Below, piece after piece: positions 33,211-41,139 of a stretch of DNA of 44,270 nt. The first letter of the stretch is position 1; every line of letters begins with the position of its first letter. The notes under the pieces were generated by a model. The model was not told the DNA's origin. It made no database searches and saw only the letters and a program-made list of their open reading frames with translations. The position numbers and the translations under genes are program-made. Location: contig JAOAJC010000005.1 of the NCBI GenBank assembly GCA_026414385.1, positions 1 to 44,270 of the forward strand. Reading direction: 5' to 3'. Source of the stretch: Candidatus Pacearchaeota archaeon (GTDB lineage Archaea > Nanobdellota > Nanobdellia > Pacearchaeales > GW2011-AR1).

Positions 33211-33612
33211 ATGAAAAAAAGAACATATATGCTGGCTTTGGCAAGCGTCTTTTTGGTTGTGTTTGCAATAGCAATTGTTGTAGCTGTTGCTGAGAAAGAT
33301 GGCGCAAACAAACCTGAAAGCAAAGACAACAAGGAAATTGTTACAGCAGAAAAGAACATGACTTTTGGGCAGTGCGTATCGAGTATCGTAAAGATAAGAA
33401 CTGCTTGTTATGAAAGTGTAAAAACAGCGCGCCAAATGTGTTTGGATAATGCTGCAAATACAACTACAAATAAAGACGCATCCGCACAATGTAACGCGGC
33501 CTATAAAAAGGACTTGAAAGAGTGCAAGAATAAGTTTAAGGCAGCAAAAGTAGAATGCATAAAAACAACAAAGCCTGGCTTTTTTGAAAAACTGCGATAT
33601 GCTTTTGCATAA
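33211..33612 (+). CDS. Small secreted helical protein with paired cysteines
   Basis: The track ORF begins at 33013 inside the previous gene. The ATG at 33211 (MKKRTYMLALASVFLVVFAI) starts a clear signal peptide, giving 133 residues. tttataat at 33182-33189 is centred 25 bp before it. The mature part is helical with regularly spaced cysteines (FGQCVSSI, TACYESV, RQMCLDN, SAQCNAA, KECKNK, VECIKT), likely forming a disulfide-locked helical bundle. Unknown function; exported. Confidence 0.75.
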   Translation: MKKRTYMLALASVFLVVFAIAIVVAVAEKDGANKPESKDNKEIVTAEKNMTFGQCVSSIVKIRTACYESVKTARQMCLDNAANTTTNKDASAQCNAAYKKDLKECKNKFKAAKVECIKTTKPGFFEKLRYAFA

Positions 33613-33706
33613 ATAAATATTTGTTTTTTCTTTTTTAGATTAGTTATTAGCGGCTAAGAAAAGTTTTTAATGAAATTAACCTTTATTTTTAAATGAAAGA
33701 GGGAAT

Positions 33707-35809
33707 ATGAGAGTGAATAATTTAATAAAAAAAGTAAGGAAAAGAACAGGGGAATTAGAGGATTTTGATTCTTTAAAAATAACCAACGCAATAAGAAAAG
33801 CGATGAGAGTAGTTGAGGAAGATAATGAAAACGAGGCAAAAAAAATAACTAATGAAATTGTTAGCGAATTAAACAAAAAAATTAATGAGTTTGTTCAGGG
33901 AATTCCAAACATTGAACAGATACAAGATGTTGTTGAAGAAGTTTTGTCAAGAAGCAAATTCAAAAGAACAGCAAAAGCATATATGTTATATAGAAGAGGA
34001 AGGGCGCATGCACGCGAGTTAAGAGCTTTTTTTGGAATAAAAGATGACTTAAAATTTGACGTTAATGCAATAAGAGTTTTGCAAGAGAGGTATTTGTTAA
34101 AAGATAACAAAGGAAGAATAATAGAAACTCCGACAGAGATGTTTAATAGAGTAGCAAAGACAATTGCTTCTGTTGAGAGAGAAAACAAAGAAAAATGGGA
34201 AAAAACATTTTTTGAAATGATGAAAAATCTGGAATTTTTACCAAATTCTCCAACTTTAATGAACGCTGGAACATCTTTGGGGCAGTTGAGCGCTTGTTTT
34301 GTGTTGCCCATTGAAGATTCTTTGTCAAGTATTTTTGAAACTCTAAAAGAGATGGCGATAATTCAACAAAGTGGCGGGGGAACTGGATTTTCATTTTCTC
34401 ATTTGAGGCCTAAAGGAGACATTGTAAGGAGCACGAAAGGAATTGCGTCTGGGCCTGTTTCGTTCATAGAAATTTATGATGCTGCAACAGAGGTAATAAA
34501 GCAAGGTGGAAAAAGAAGGGGGGCGAACATGGGAATTTTGCACATATCTCATCCAGATGTTGTTGATTTTATAACATCAAAACAAAAGGAAAAACACTTG
34601 TCTAATTTTAACATAAGTGTTAGTGTTGATGACAAATTTATGGAAGCAATAGAGAGAAATGAAGATTATGAATTAATTAACCCTCATAATGGGAGAGTTG
34701 TGAGAAAACTAAATGCAAAAAGACTTTTTGATTTGATATGCGAGAGTGCTTGGAAGACTGGAGATCCTGGCTTAGTGTTTATTGATGAGATAAATAGAAA
34801 AAATCAAATTCCAGGGGTTGGAAGAATTGAAGCGACTAATCCGTGTGGCGAGGTTCCACTATTAAATTATGAATCTTGTAATTTAGGGAGTATAAATTTA
34901 ATGAAAATGCTTAAAAAAGAAGGAGAAAACTATTTAATAGATTGGAAAAAATTTAAAGATACAATAGAACTTGCAGTAAGATTTTTAGATAATGTTATTG
35001 ATGCAAATAAATATCCGTTTAAAGAATTAGAAAAAATGGCATTAAATAATAGAAGAATTGGGCTTGGTGTTATGGGTTTTGCAGAAATGCTTATTCTTCT
35101 TGGGATAGAATATGATTCAGACGAGGCAATAAAAGTTGCAGAAAAATTAATGTTATTTATTAACAATGAGGCGCATAAAGCATCTATGGAATTGGGAAAA
35201 GAAAAAGGCAATTTTCCAAATTTCAAAAAATCAATTTGGGAAGGAAAAGTAAAAAATATGAGAAATTGCGCATGCACGACAATTGCGCCAACCGGAACTT
35301 TGTCAATAATTGCTGGATGTTCTTCTGGAATAGAACCTTTATTTGCGCTAGTTTTTATGAGAGAGGTTTTGGGCGGAAAACATCTTTTTGAGACAAATAA
35401 AATATTCCAAAACATTTTGATAAAAGAAGGATTGTATAGTAATAAATTAATGGAAAGAGTTGCAAGAGATGGAAATTTAAGCAAGATAAAATTACCTGAA
35501 AAAATAAAAAAATTGTTTAAAACCGCATTAGAAATAGATTATGAACAACACATAAAAATACAAGCTGCTTTTCAAAAACACACGGACAATGCTGTTAGCA
35601 AGACAATTAATCTAAAAAGCAACGCTTCTGTTGAGGATGTTAAAAATGCTTATATGATGGCTTACAAATTGAAATGTAAAGGCATAACTATATATAGATA
35701 TGGAAGTAAGACAGAACAGGTTTTATATCTCGGGCAGGGGAAAAAATATTCAAAAGCAAGCGGAGAATATAATAGTGGAAGTTGCATTGGGAAAGTTTGC
35801 ACATTATAA
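33707..35809 (+). CDS. nrdJ: Adenosylcobalamin-dependent (class II) ribonucleotide reductase
   Basis: 700 residues. An N-terminal ATP-cone (residues about 5-95, RKRTGELEDFDSLKITNAIRKA) is an allosteric domain. The catalytic barrel has FLPNSPTLMNAG, GGGTGFSFS, the first conserved Cys in QLSACFV, ATNPCGEVPL (radical Cys and Glu), and APTGTLSIIAG. The C terminus ends SGSCIGKVCTL, a Cys pair that would pass electrons to the active site. Absence of a nearby small (NrdB) subunit gene and the sequence type support the B12-dependent class. It makes deoxyribonucleotides for DNA synthesis. It ends tail to tail with taw1, the two stop codons interlocked in TTATAA. Confidence 0.9.
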   Translation: MRVNNLIKKVRKRTGELEDFDSLKITNAIRKAMRVVEEDNENEAKKITNEIVSELNKKINEFVQGIPNIEQIQDVVEEVLSRSKFKRTAKAYMLYRRGRAHARELRAFFGIKDDLKFDVNAIRVLQERYLLKDNKGRIIETPTEMFNRVAKTIASVERENKEKWEKTFFEMMKNLEFLPNSPTLMNAGTSLGQLSACFVLPIEDSLSSIFETLKEMAIIQQSGGGTGFSFSHLRPKGDIVRSTKGIASGPVSFIEIYDAATEVIKQGGKRRGANMGILHISHPDVVDFITSKQKEKHLSNFNISVSVDDKFMEAIERNEDYELINPHNGRVVRKLNAKRLFDLICESAWKTGDPGLVFIDEINRKNQIPGVGRIEATNPCGEVPLLNYESCNLGSINLMKMLKKEGENYLIDWKKFKDTIELAVRFLDNVIDANKYPFKELEKMALNNRRIGLGVMGFAEMLILLGIEYDSDEAIKVAEKLMLFINNEAHKASMELGKEKGNFPNFKKSIWEGKVKNMRNCACTTIAPTGTLSIIAGCSSGIEPLFALVFMREVLGGKHLFETNKIFQNILIKEGLYSNKLMERVARDGNLSKIKLPEKIKKLFKTALEIDYEQHIKIQAAFQKHTDNAVSKTINLKSNASVEDVKNAYMMAYKLKCKGITIYRYGSKTEQVLYLGQGKKYSKASGEYNSGSCIGKVCTL

Positions 35810-36775
35810 TTGTTTAGATTTGCTTAATAAGACAACTCTTGAATCTTGTTTTTCGTTTATAATTTTATAAGAAGAGTTTTTTTCTATTTCTTTTGCAAAA
35901 GCGATAATTTCGTCATGAGAGGGCATTGAAGAATAAGGCATTTTTGTTCTTGCTCCTCCCACTGCCATATATGCCTTAACTTCTACAAATTTTGGATTTG
36001 ATTTTTCAATTATTTTTGCATATTGTTCTGGAAATAACATATTTGATGATTTACTTAAAGTTAATCTTATGACTGTATTACAAGAAAATTTTTTTAATAG
36101 TGATAAAGATGCGTTTAATTTTTTCCATCCATCCTTAATAATTGGACAACACTCTTTTTGAAAAATTTCCTTATTGGGGGCTGGAAGAGTTAAATAAAAA
36201 AAGGTTGGCTCGTGATTTATCAATTTTTTAATCATGTCTGGATGAGCTCCATTGGTAACGAGAAATACTTTTTTGTTTTTTGATTTTATTAAATCAATAA
36301 ACTCTGGAAGGCGTGGATAGATTGTTGGCTCACCGCTTAAAGAAATCGCAAAAAGATTTGGAGAATCTGCCTCAAAAAAGATTTCCTTTTTAACTTTTGG
36401 ATTTCCTTTGAAACCTGCGATAGCTTTTTTGAATGCATTAATTGATTCTTTATAAATAAACTCTGGAGAATCCCATTTGAAGTTTTTTGGTGGTAAGGTG
36501 AAATTGAGAGAACGCCAACAATGTAAACAATTAAAATCGCAGAAAAACGCTGCAGGCGACATTTGAACGCAGCGATGTGATTGAATGCCATAAAACTTTT
36601 GCTTGAAACAAAAGTTTTCTCCCCTTAGTGCTTTTTTTGTCCATTCACAAATTTTTATTGCGGAGTGCTTTCCTACAAAGCGATAGCCTTGCAAATACAT
36701 TCTTTTTGCTTTCCATTCTGGCAAAGCTACTTTTGACAAATCTATTTGACAGGAAAATTTTTTTGGAGGTTTCAT
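35804..36775 (-). CDS. taw1: tRNA 4-demethylwyosine synthase, radical SAM (TYW1/Taw1)
   Basis: 323 residues. The radical SAM cluster motif is FFCDFNCLHCWRS (CxxxCxxC). Three more cysteines upstream spaced 13 apart (KICEW ... NFCFK ... HRCVQ) match the second 4Fe-4S cluster of Taw1. Further motifs are SLSGEPTIYPRLPEFI and FLVTNGAHPDMI. The enzyme condenses pyruvate-derived carbons onto m1G37 of tRNA-Phe to form the tricyclic wyosine base. It would serve reading-frame maintenance with EF-2 and the ribosome genes in this window. The 3' end overlaps nrdJ by 6 nt. Confidence 0.92.
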   Translation of the reverse strand: MKPPKKFSCQIDLSKVALPEWKAKRMYLQGYRFVGKHSAIKICEWTKKALRGENFCFKQKFYGIQSHRCVQMSPAAFFCDFNCLHCWRSLNFTLPPKNFKWDSPEFIYKESINAFKKAIAGFKGNPKVKKEIFFEADSPNLFAISLSGEPTIYPRLPEFIDLIKSKNKKVFLVTNGAHPDMIKKLINHEPTFFYLTLPAPNKEIFQKECCPIIKDGWKKLNASLSLLKKFSCNTVIRLTLSKSSNMLFPEQYAKIIEKSNPKFVEVKAYMAVGGARTKMPYSSMPSHDEIIAFAKEIEKNSSYKIINEKQDSRVVLLSKSKQL

Positions 36776-36865
36776 TTTGATAATTATGCAAAAAACAATA
36801 AGTTAAAAAGGTTTATGTAAGAAGTTCTTGACATTATAAAATAAATAGGGTTTAAGATAGATTAA

Positions 36866-36874
36866 TTTATATAT
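36866..36874 (+). promoter_or_regulatory. TATA box of the CBS-domain gene
   Basis: tttatatat is centred 25 bp before the ATG at 36895, predicting a leaderless mRNA. Confidence 0.5.
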
Positions 36875-36894
36875 CCAATTTTATTAAGTGGGAT

Positions 36895-37269
36895 ATGAAA
36901 ATAAGAGATATAATGAAGAGACCTTATGTGATTGATAAAGATATTAGTTTAAAAGATGCTGCAAAGATAATGGAAAAAAAGAATATTGGTAGTTTAATTT
37001 TTGTAGCAAAAGAAAAGATAAAAGGAATAATAACTGAGAGAGACATATTAAAAAATTTTGGAAAAAAGACAAATGTTAGTTCTGTAATGACGAAATCTGT
37101 CGTTAGTATAGAGCCAGATGAGAGTATAGAAAATGCTGTTGAGATAATGAGGAGCAAGAAAATAAAAAGGTTGCCCGTTGTAAGTGAAGGAAGGCTTATA
37201 GGTATTGTGACATTAACAGACATTGCTGCACATTATGAAGCATTAGAAGGTAGTTTTTTCTTTGAATGA
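36895..37269 (+). CDS. Two-CBS-domain protein
   Basis: 124 residues made of two CBS domains (residues about 1-58 and 62-120): DIMKRPYVIDKDISLKDAAKIMEKKNIGSL and SVMTKSVVSIEPDESIENAVEIMRSKKIKRLPVV. Each ends in a GI(I/V)T..DI motif. Such stand-alone pairs bind adenine nucleotides or SAM and act as sensors. The target cannot be read from context. Confidence 0.88.
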   Translation: MKIRDIMKRPYVIDKDISLKDAAKIMEKKNIGSLIFVAKEKIKGIITERDILKNFGKKTNVSSVMTKSVVSIEPDESIENAVEIMRSKKIKRLPVVSEGRLIGIVTLTDIAAHYEALEGSFFFE

Positions 37270-37292
37270 GACATTAAAAATTAGAGAAATTA

Positions 37293-37397
37293 TTAGAATT
37301 TTAAACTTGATCTATGTCTATTTGTCTTAAATTTTTTATATGTTTCTTGAGCAAAATCATTAGGATTAATGTCTATTATACATAAATTAAAAAACAT
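37293..37397 (-). CDS. Possible micro-protein, 34 residues
   Basis: Minus-strand ORF from ATG at 37397: MFFNLCIIDINPNDFAQETY followed by a basic tail ending SSLKF. A TATA-like stretch (plus-strand about 37421-37433) lies about 27 bp upstream on its strand, fitting a leaderless mRNA. Composition is protein-like, but it could be chance or the relic of a longer gene. Confidence 0.3.
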   Translation of the reverse strand: MFFNLCIIDINPNDFAQETYKKFKTNRHRSSLKF

Positions 37398-37448
37398 TTG
37401 AATAGGAAAATTAACAAAATATAAAAACTCGGGTTTATTTGGGGATAA

Positions 37449-37706
37449 ATGGTGTTGTTTGAGATTTTTGTTTTAATTTCTGCAATTCCTATTGGATATT
37501 TAATTGCTTATTTTGCGAATGACGAACTTGTGGCTGGAAGAAAATGGTTTAAGGTATTAATTGTGGTTGCATTATTAATGGGGATATGGACATATTATGC
37601 TGGACTAACTTTCATAACTTTGACTTGCATTTTTATTATCATTGTTACAATCGTGTCTTTAATAAAGAGCAAAGACAGAAAATGGACAAGAAAAAGGGTT
37701 AGATAA
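37449..37706 (+). CDS. Small three-helix membrane protein, unknown
   Basis: 85 residues with three hydrophobic segments: FEIFVLISAIPIGYLIAYFA, WFKVLIVVALLMGIWTYYAG and FITLTCIFIIIVTIVSLI. The tail is basic (KSKDRKWTRKRVR), so the C terminus is probably inside. No family recognised. The next gene set has its own promoter. Confidence 0.65.
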   Translation: MVLFEIFVLISAIPIGYLIAYFANDELVAGRKWFKVLIVVALLMGIWTYYAGLTFITLTCIFIIIVTIVSLIKSKDRKWTRKRVR

Positions 37707-37773
37707 CAATTAAAGAATACAAATAATTGTAGAATCTTAAAAATTTTAGAATATTTAGATTAAAAAAGATAGG

Positions 37774-37782
37774 TTTAAAAAT
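37774..37782 (+). promoter_or_regulatory. TATA box of the ileS leader operon
   Basis: tttaaaaat is preceded by the BRE-like ataggt and centred 25 bp before the leader ORF ATG at 37803. Transcription should start at or next to that ATG, making the leader ORF leaderless. Confidence 0.6.
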
Positions 37783-37802
37783 AGAATTTTAATTATTAAA
37801 AT

Positions 37803-37865
37803 ATGGCTATGGATGTAATGAATTCCAATGAGAGAATTATTTCTATTATAGCCATTATTATCTAA
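37803..37865 (+). CDS. Ile-rich leader peptide of the ileS operon (candidate attenuator)
   Basis: A 20-codon ORF, MAMDVMNSNERIISIIAIII, then TAA. Seven of its last nine codons are Ile, using all three codons (ATT, ATA, ATC). It sits at the predicted 5' end of the transcript leading to isoleucyl-tRNA synthetase. Its own sequence holds inverted-repeat arms ATGGCTAT (37803-37810) and ATAGCCAT (37848-37855). Bacterial amino-acid operons use such leader peptides: scarce charged tRNA stalls the ribosome and changes RNA folding. I know of no established archaeal ileS example. The peptide could be chance in AT-rich DNA, but position, promoter spacing and hairpins agree. Confidence 0.6.
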   Translation: MAMDVMNSNERIISIIAIII

Positions 37866-37893
37866 AAAAGCAAGTCGTTTTGGCTTGCTGGAG
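37848..37893 (+). promoter_or_regulatory. Switching hairpins and Shine-Dalgarno after the leader peptide
   Basis: AGCAAG (37869-37874) pairs with CTTGCT (37884-37889), and GGAG (37890-37893), at ideal distance from the ATG at 37902, directly abuts this stem. Alternatively AGCCA (37850-37854) can pair with TGGCT (37881-37885). This excludes both the stem above and the leader's own ATGGCTAT/ATAGCCAT pairing. There is no long T-run after the stem, which favours control of translation over termination. Confidence 0.45.
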
Positions 37894-37901
37894 AATTTTC
37901 T

Positions 37902-38219
37902 ATGACAACTAAGATACAAACAAATCTTGTTGGGGAGGAATTAGACAGAAGGAACTATCGCAAATTAACTGACGAAATGAAAAATGCGATAAGAGAAGAG
38001 ATAATTAGATTATTGAAGAATGGAACATATTGTGGAATACGATGGTTGGAAAAAGAGTGTAATAAGGGAGGTTATGAATATCAAAGGACGACATTAACTT
38101 ATCATATATCTGAATTTATTGAGCGGTGTGTTTTAGAAGGGAATAACAAAAAAGCAAAAGAGATTATAGAGTATTTTAGAGATTTTGGATATAGTGAATC
38201 ATGGTTAAGAAAACTATAA
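37902..38219 (+). CDS. Unknown protein between Ile leader and ileS
   Basis: 105 residues, helical and charged, with two cysteines (TYCGIRWLEKEC) and a possible winged-helix-like arrangement around EEIIRLLKNGTYCGIRWLEKECNKGGY then RTTLTYHISEFIERCV. The DNA- or RNA-binding reading is only an impression. It has one of the few clear Shine-Dalgarno sites (GGAG, 8 nt before ATG) and ends 24 bp before the ileS ATG, so both genes share the leader. A role linked to isoleucyl-tRNA or the leader RNA is possible but unproven. Confidence 0.7.
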   Translation: MTTKIQTNLVGEELDRRNYRKLTDEMKNAIREEIIRLLKNGTYCGIRWLEKECNKGGYEYQRTTLTYHISEFIERCVLEGNNKKAKEIIEYFRDFGYSESWLRKL

Positions 38220-38243
38220 AAAGCAAAAAACCAAAATTTGAAT

Positions 38244-41057
38244 ATGACAATTAACTTAGATAATTTAAAAAGCGAAGAAAAAGATGTATTAGATTTTTGG
38301 GAGAGCCATAAGATTTATGAAAAAAGTGTTAAAAAGAACGCAAAATCGGCTAAAAAATTTTATTTGATGGATGGGCCGCCATATGCTAATGGACAAATCC
38401 ATATGGGCACTGCATTAAACAAAATATTAAAAGACATTGCGATGAGAATGAAAAGATTGCAGGGTTACAATGTGTTTGATAGGCCAGGGTATGATACTCA
38501 TGGAGTTCCAATTGAATTTCAAATAGAGAAAGAGATTGGTTCAAAAAGCAAAAAGGACATTGAAAAATTTGGTGTGAAAAATTTTGTAGAGAAATGTAAA
38601 AAGTTTGCAACGCAATATATTGAAGTGATGAATAATGAATTTAAAAATTTGGGGGTTTGGATGGATTGGAATAATCCTTATATTACATTATCTGATGATT
38701 ACATTGAAGCAATATGGCACGCTTTCAAAGAGGCTGAAAAAAAAGGATTGCTTTATTTAGGAAAATACCCGGTTCATGTATGCACGAGATGCGAGACGGC
38801 TGTTGCTTATAATGAAGTAGAGTACGGAAAGCAAAAAGACATTTCGATATTTGTAAAATTCCCCTTGAAAAATAAGAAAAAAACATTTTTAATAATATGG
38901 ACAACAACACCTTGGACATTGCCTGGAAATACGGGAGTAATGGTTAATCCAAATATTGTTTATGAAGAAATTGAAATTTCTAATGGAGAGAGATGGATAA
39001 TCGCAAAAGAGCTTGTTCCAAAGTTAATGTCTTTGTTTGGAATTGGATATAATGAAAAAAAAGAGTATCAGGGAAAAGAAATGGAAGGTTGGGAATATGA
39101 AAATCCTCTTGCGAAAAATTTGAATGTAAAAGTAAAAAATGGTTATAAAGTCGTTTTATCGGCAAGATATGTAAACATAGAGGAAGGAACAGGGCTTGTT
39201 CATAGCGCTCCTGGACACGGAAAAGAAGACTATGAAGTTGGAAAAGAATATAATTTAGACATTTTATCGCCGGTTTCTATTGATGGATTATTGACAGAAG
39301 AGGCTGGAAAATATGCCGGAAAGAAAGCAAGAGAAGTTGACAAGGAAATTATAGAAGATCTTGAAAAAGATGGGTTTTTAGTTCATAAAATGGAATATGA
39401 ACATGATTATCCTTTATGTTGGAGAGACAAATCTCCTTTGTTAATGATTTCTCAACCACAATGGTTTTTGAAAATATCAGAAATTCAAAAGAAATTAATT
39501 GAAGAGAATGAAAAAACCGTGTGGGTTCCAGAGTGGATGAAGTCGCGAATGAGAGCGTGGCTTGAAGGGATTGGTGATTGGCCAATTTCAAGACAGAGAT
39601 ATTGGGGAACTCCTTTACCTATATGGTATGATGAAAAAACGGGTGAAAAAATTATTATTGGAAGTTTAAGCGAGTTAAAAAGATTAAGTAAAAGAAACAA
39701 AATAGGACTGCATAAACCAGAAATAGATGAGATAACAATAAAATCAAAAAAAACTGGAAAAACATTAAAGAGAGTGCCAGAAGTTCTGGATGTTTGGTTT
39801 GATTCTGGCGTTTCAAGTTGGGCTGCATTGGGTTTTCCAAAGGATAAGAAAAAGTTCAAAGAATTTTGGCCGGCTGATTTGAACATAGAAGGAAGGGATC
39901 AATTCAGAGGTTGGTGGAATTCGCAAATGATTCTTTCCGAGATTAGTTTTGGAGAAAAACCATTCAAAATAGTCGGAGTTCACGGATTTGTTTTAGGAAT
40001 GGGTAAGAAAAAAATGTCAAAATCGCTTGGAAATGTTGTTACCCCATCAGAAGTTATAGAAAAATACGGGAGAGATTTTTTAAGATATTATTTTGCAAAA
40101 GCGTGGAAAGGAGAGGATTTTTCGTATGATGAAGACGAGATGAAAGAGATTAGACAAGTTTTTAGCGTATTTTTGAACATCAATTCTTTCGTTAGTCAAT
40201 TAAATGGAAAAGAAAAACAAAAGATGGAGATTGAAGACAAATGGATTTTGTCAAAGTTTAATAGATTAATAAAAGAAATGAGAGAGAGTTACAATTCCTA
40301 CAGGTTTTATGAAGCAATAGCAAAATTTGAGAATTTTGTTGTTAATGATTTGTCAAGAACTTACATACAAATGATAAGAGAGAGAAGCGAAGAAGCATAT
40401 GATGTGCTTTTCCACATAAGAAATTCTTTAATAAAATTAATTTCTCCAGTGTGTCCGTTAATAACAGAGAGATTATGGCAAGAATTGAGAAAAAACAAAA
40501 CAGTTAAAGAAGATTCAGTTCATTTAACTGAATTTCCGAAAGTTGAGGAAAAGAAAATCAATAATGAATTAGAAAAGGAATTTAGCGTGGCATTAGAGAT
40601 TATTGAAAAAGGATTGGCGATTAGAGACAAAGAGAAAATTGGATTGAGATGGCCTCTTGCAAAAGCAGAAATATGTTCAAAAGAAAAAATTAGGGAGGAA
40701 ATTGAAGAAATTATAAAGAGACAATTGAACGTAAAAGAGATTAAATTTGAAATGGGAAAAGAAATTTCAGTAGCTTTTGATACAAAAATGACTTGGGAAT
40801 TGGAAGCCGAAGGATATTCAAGAGAATTTGCCAGAAAAGTTCAAGCAGAAAGAAAAAATGCCGGATTAAAAAAAGGAGAAATGATAAAATTATTTGTTTC
40901 TTGCGATGACGAATTGAAAGAAATGTTAGAAAAAAATCTTAAATTCTTGAAGGAAAGAACAAATTCTTCAGAAATTAATTTTATCGACGATAAAAAAGCA
41001 AAAAACAAAATAGATTTTTGCATTAAAAATAAAAAAATAACGATTTCTTTTTCGTAA
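38244..41057 (+). CDS. ileS: Isoleucyl-tRNA synthetase
   Basis: The track uses a TTG at 38238; the ATG at 38244 is the likelier start (937 residues, MTINLDNLKSEEKDVLDFWE). A class Ia synthetase that charges tRNA-Ile. Signatures are the HIGH box PPYANGQIHMGT (residues 45-56), the Zn-binding-like HVCTRCETAVAYNEVEY in the connective region, the editing-domain LIIWTTTPWTLPGNTGV, GRDQFRGWWNSQ, and the KMSKS box (590-594, KKKMSKSLGNVV). The C-terminal helical anticodon-binding domain is present. Codon and composition fit neighbours. It is the last gene of the leader-unknown-ileS unit. Confidence 0.96.
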   Translation: MTINLDNLKSEEKDVLDFWESHKIYEKSVKKNAKSAKKFYLMDGPPYANGQIHMGTALNKILKDIAMRMKRLQGYNVFDRPGYDTHGVPIEFQIEKEIGSKSKKDIEKFGVKNFVEKCKKFATQYIEVMNNEFKNLGVWMDWNNPYITLSDDYIEAIWHAFKEAEKKGLLYLGKYPVHVCTRCETAVAYNEVEYGKQKDISIFVKFPLKNKKKTFLIIWTTTPWTLPGNTGVMVNPNIVYEEIEISNGERWIIAKELVPKLMSLFGIGYNEKKEYQGKEMEGWEYENPLAKNLNVKVKNGYKVVLSARYVNIEEGTGLVHSAPGHGKEDYEVGKEYNLDILSPVSIDGLLTEEAGKYAGKKAREVDKEIIEDLEKDGFLVHKMEYEHDYPLCWRDKSPLLMISQPQWFLKISEIQKKLIEENEKTVWVPEWMKSRMRAWLEGIGDWPISRQRYWGTPLPIWYDEKTGEKIIIGSLSELKRLSKRNKIGLHKPEIDEITIKSKKTGKTLKRVPEVLDVWFDSGVSSWAALGFPKDKKKFKEFWPADLNIEGRDQFRGWWNSQMILSEISFGEKPFKIVGVHGFVLGMGKKKMSKSLGNVVTPSEVIEKYGRDFLRYYFAKAWKGEDFSYDEDEMKEIRQVFSVFLNINSFVSQLNGKEKQKMEIEDKWILSKFNRLIKEMRESYNSYRFYEAIAKFENFVVNDLSRTYIQMIRERSEEAYDVLFHIRNSLIKLISPVCPLITERLWQELRKNKTVKEDSVHLTEFPKVEEKKINNELEKEFSVALEIIEKGLAIRDKEKIGLRWPLAKAEICSKEKIREEIEEIIKRQLNVKEIKFEMGKEISVAFDTKMTWELEAEGYSREFARKVQAERKNAGLKKGEMIKLFVSCDDELKEMLEKNLKFLKERTNSSEINFIDDKKAKNKIDFCIKNKKITISFS

Positions 41058-41139
41058 AATTTGTTTAATTTGAAATTAATAAGATTTAAATACTACAAGA
41101 GAGTTAAGAAATTAAGGGGTGTAAAGAAAATAAAATCAT

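Noticed and set aside
34930-35484. 184-residue minus-strand ORF
   Set aside because: Antisense to nrdJ, which has all family motifs; no recognisable protein in the shadow.
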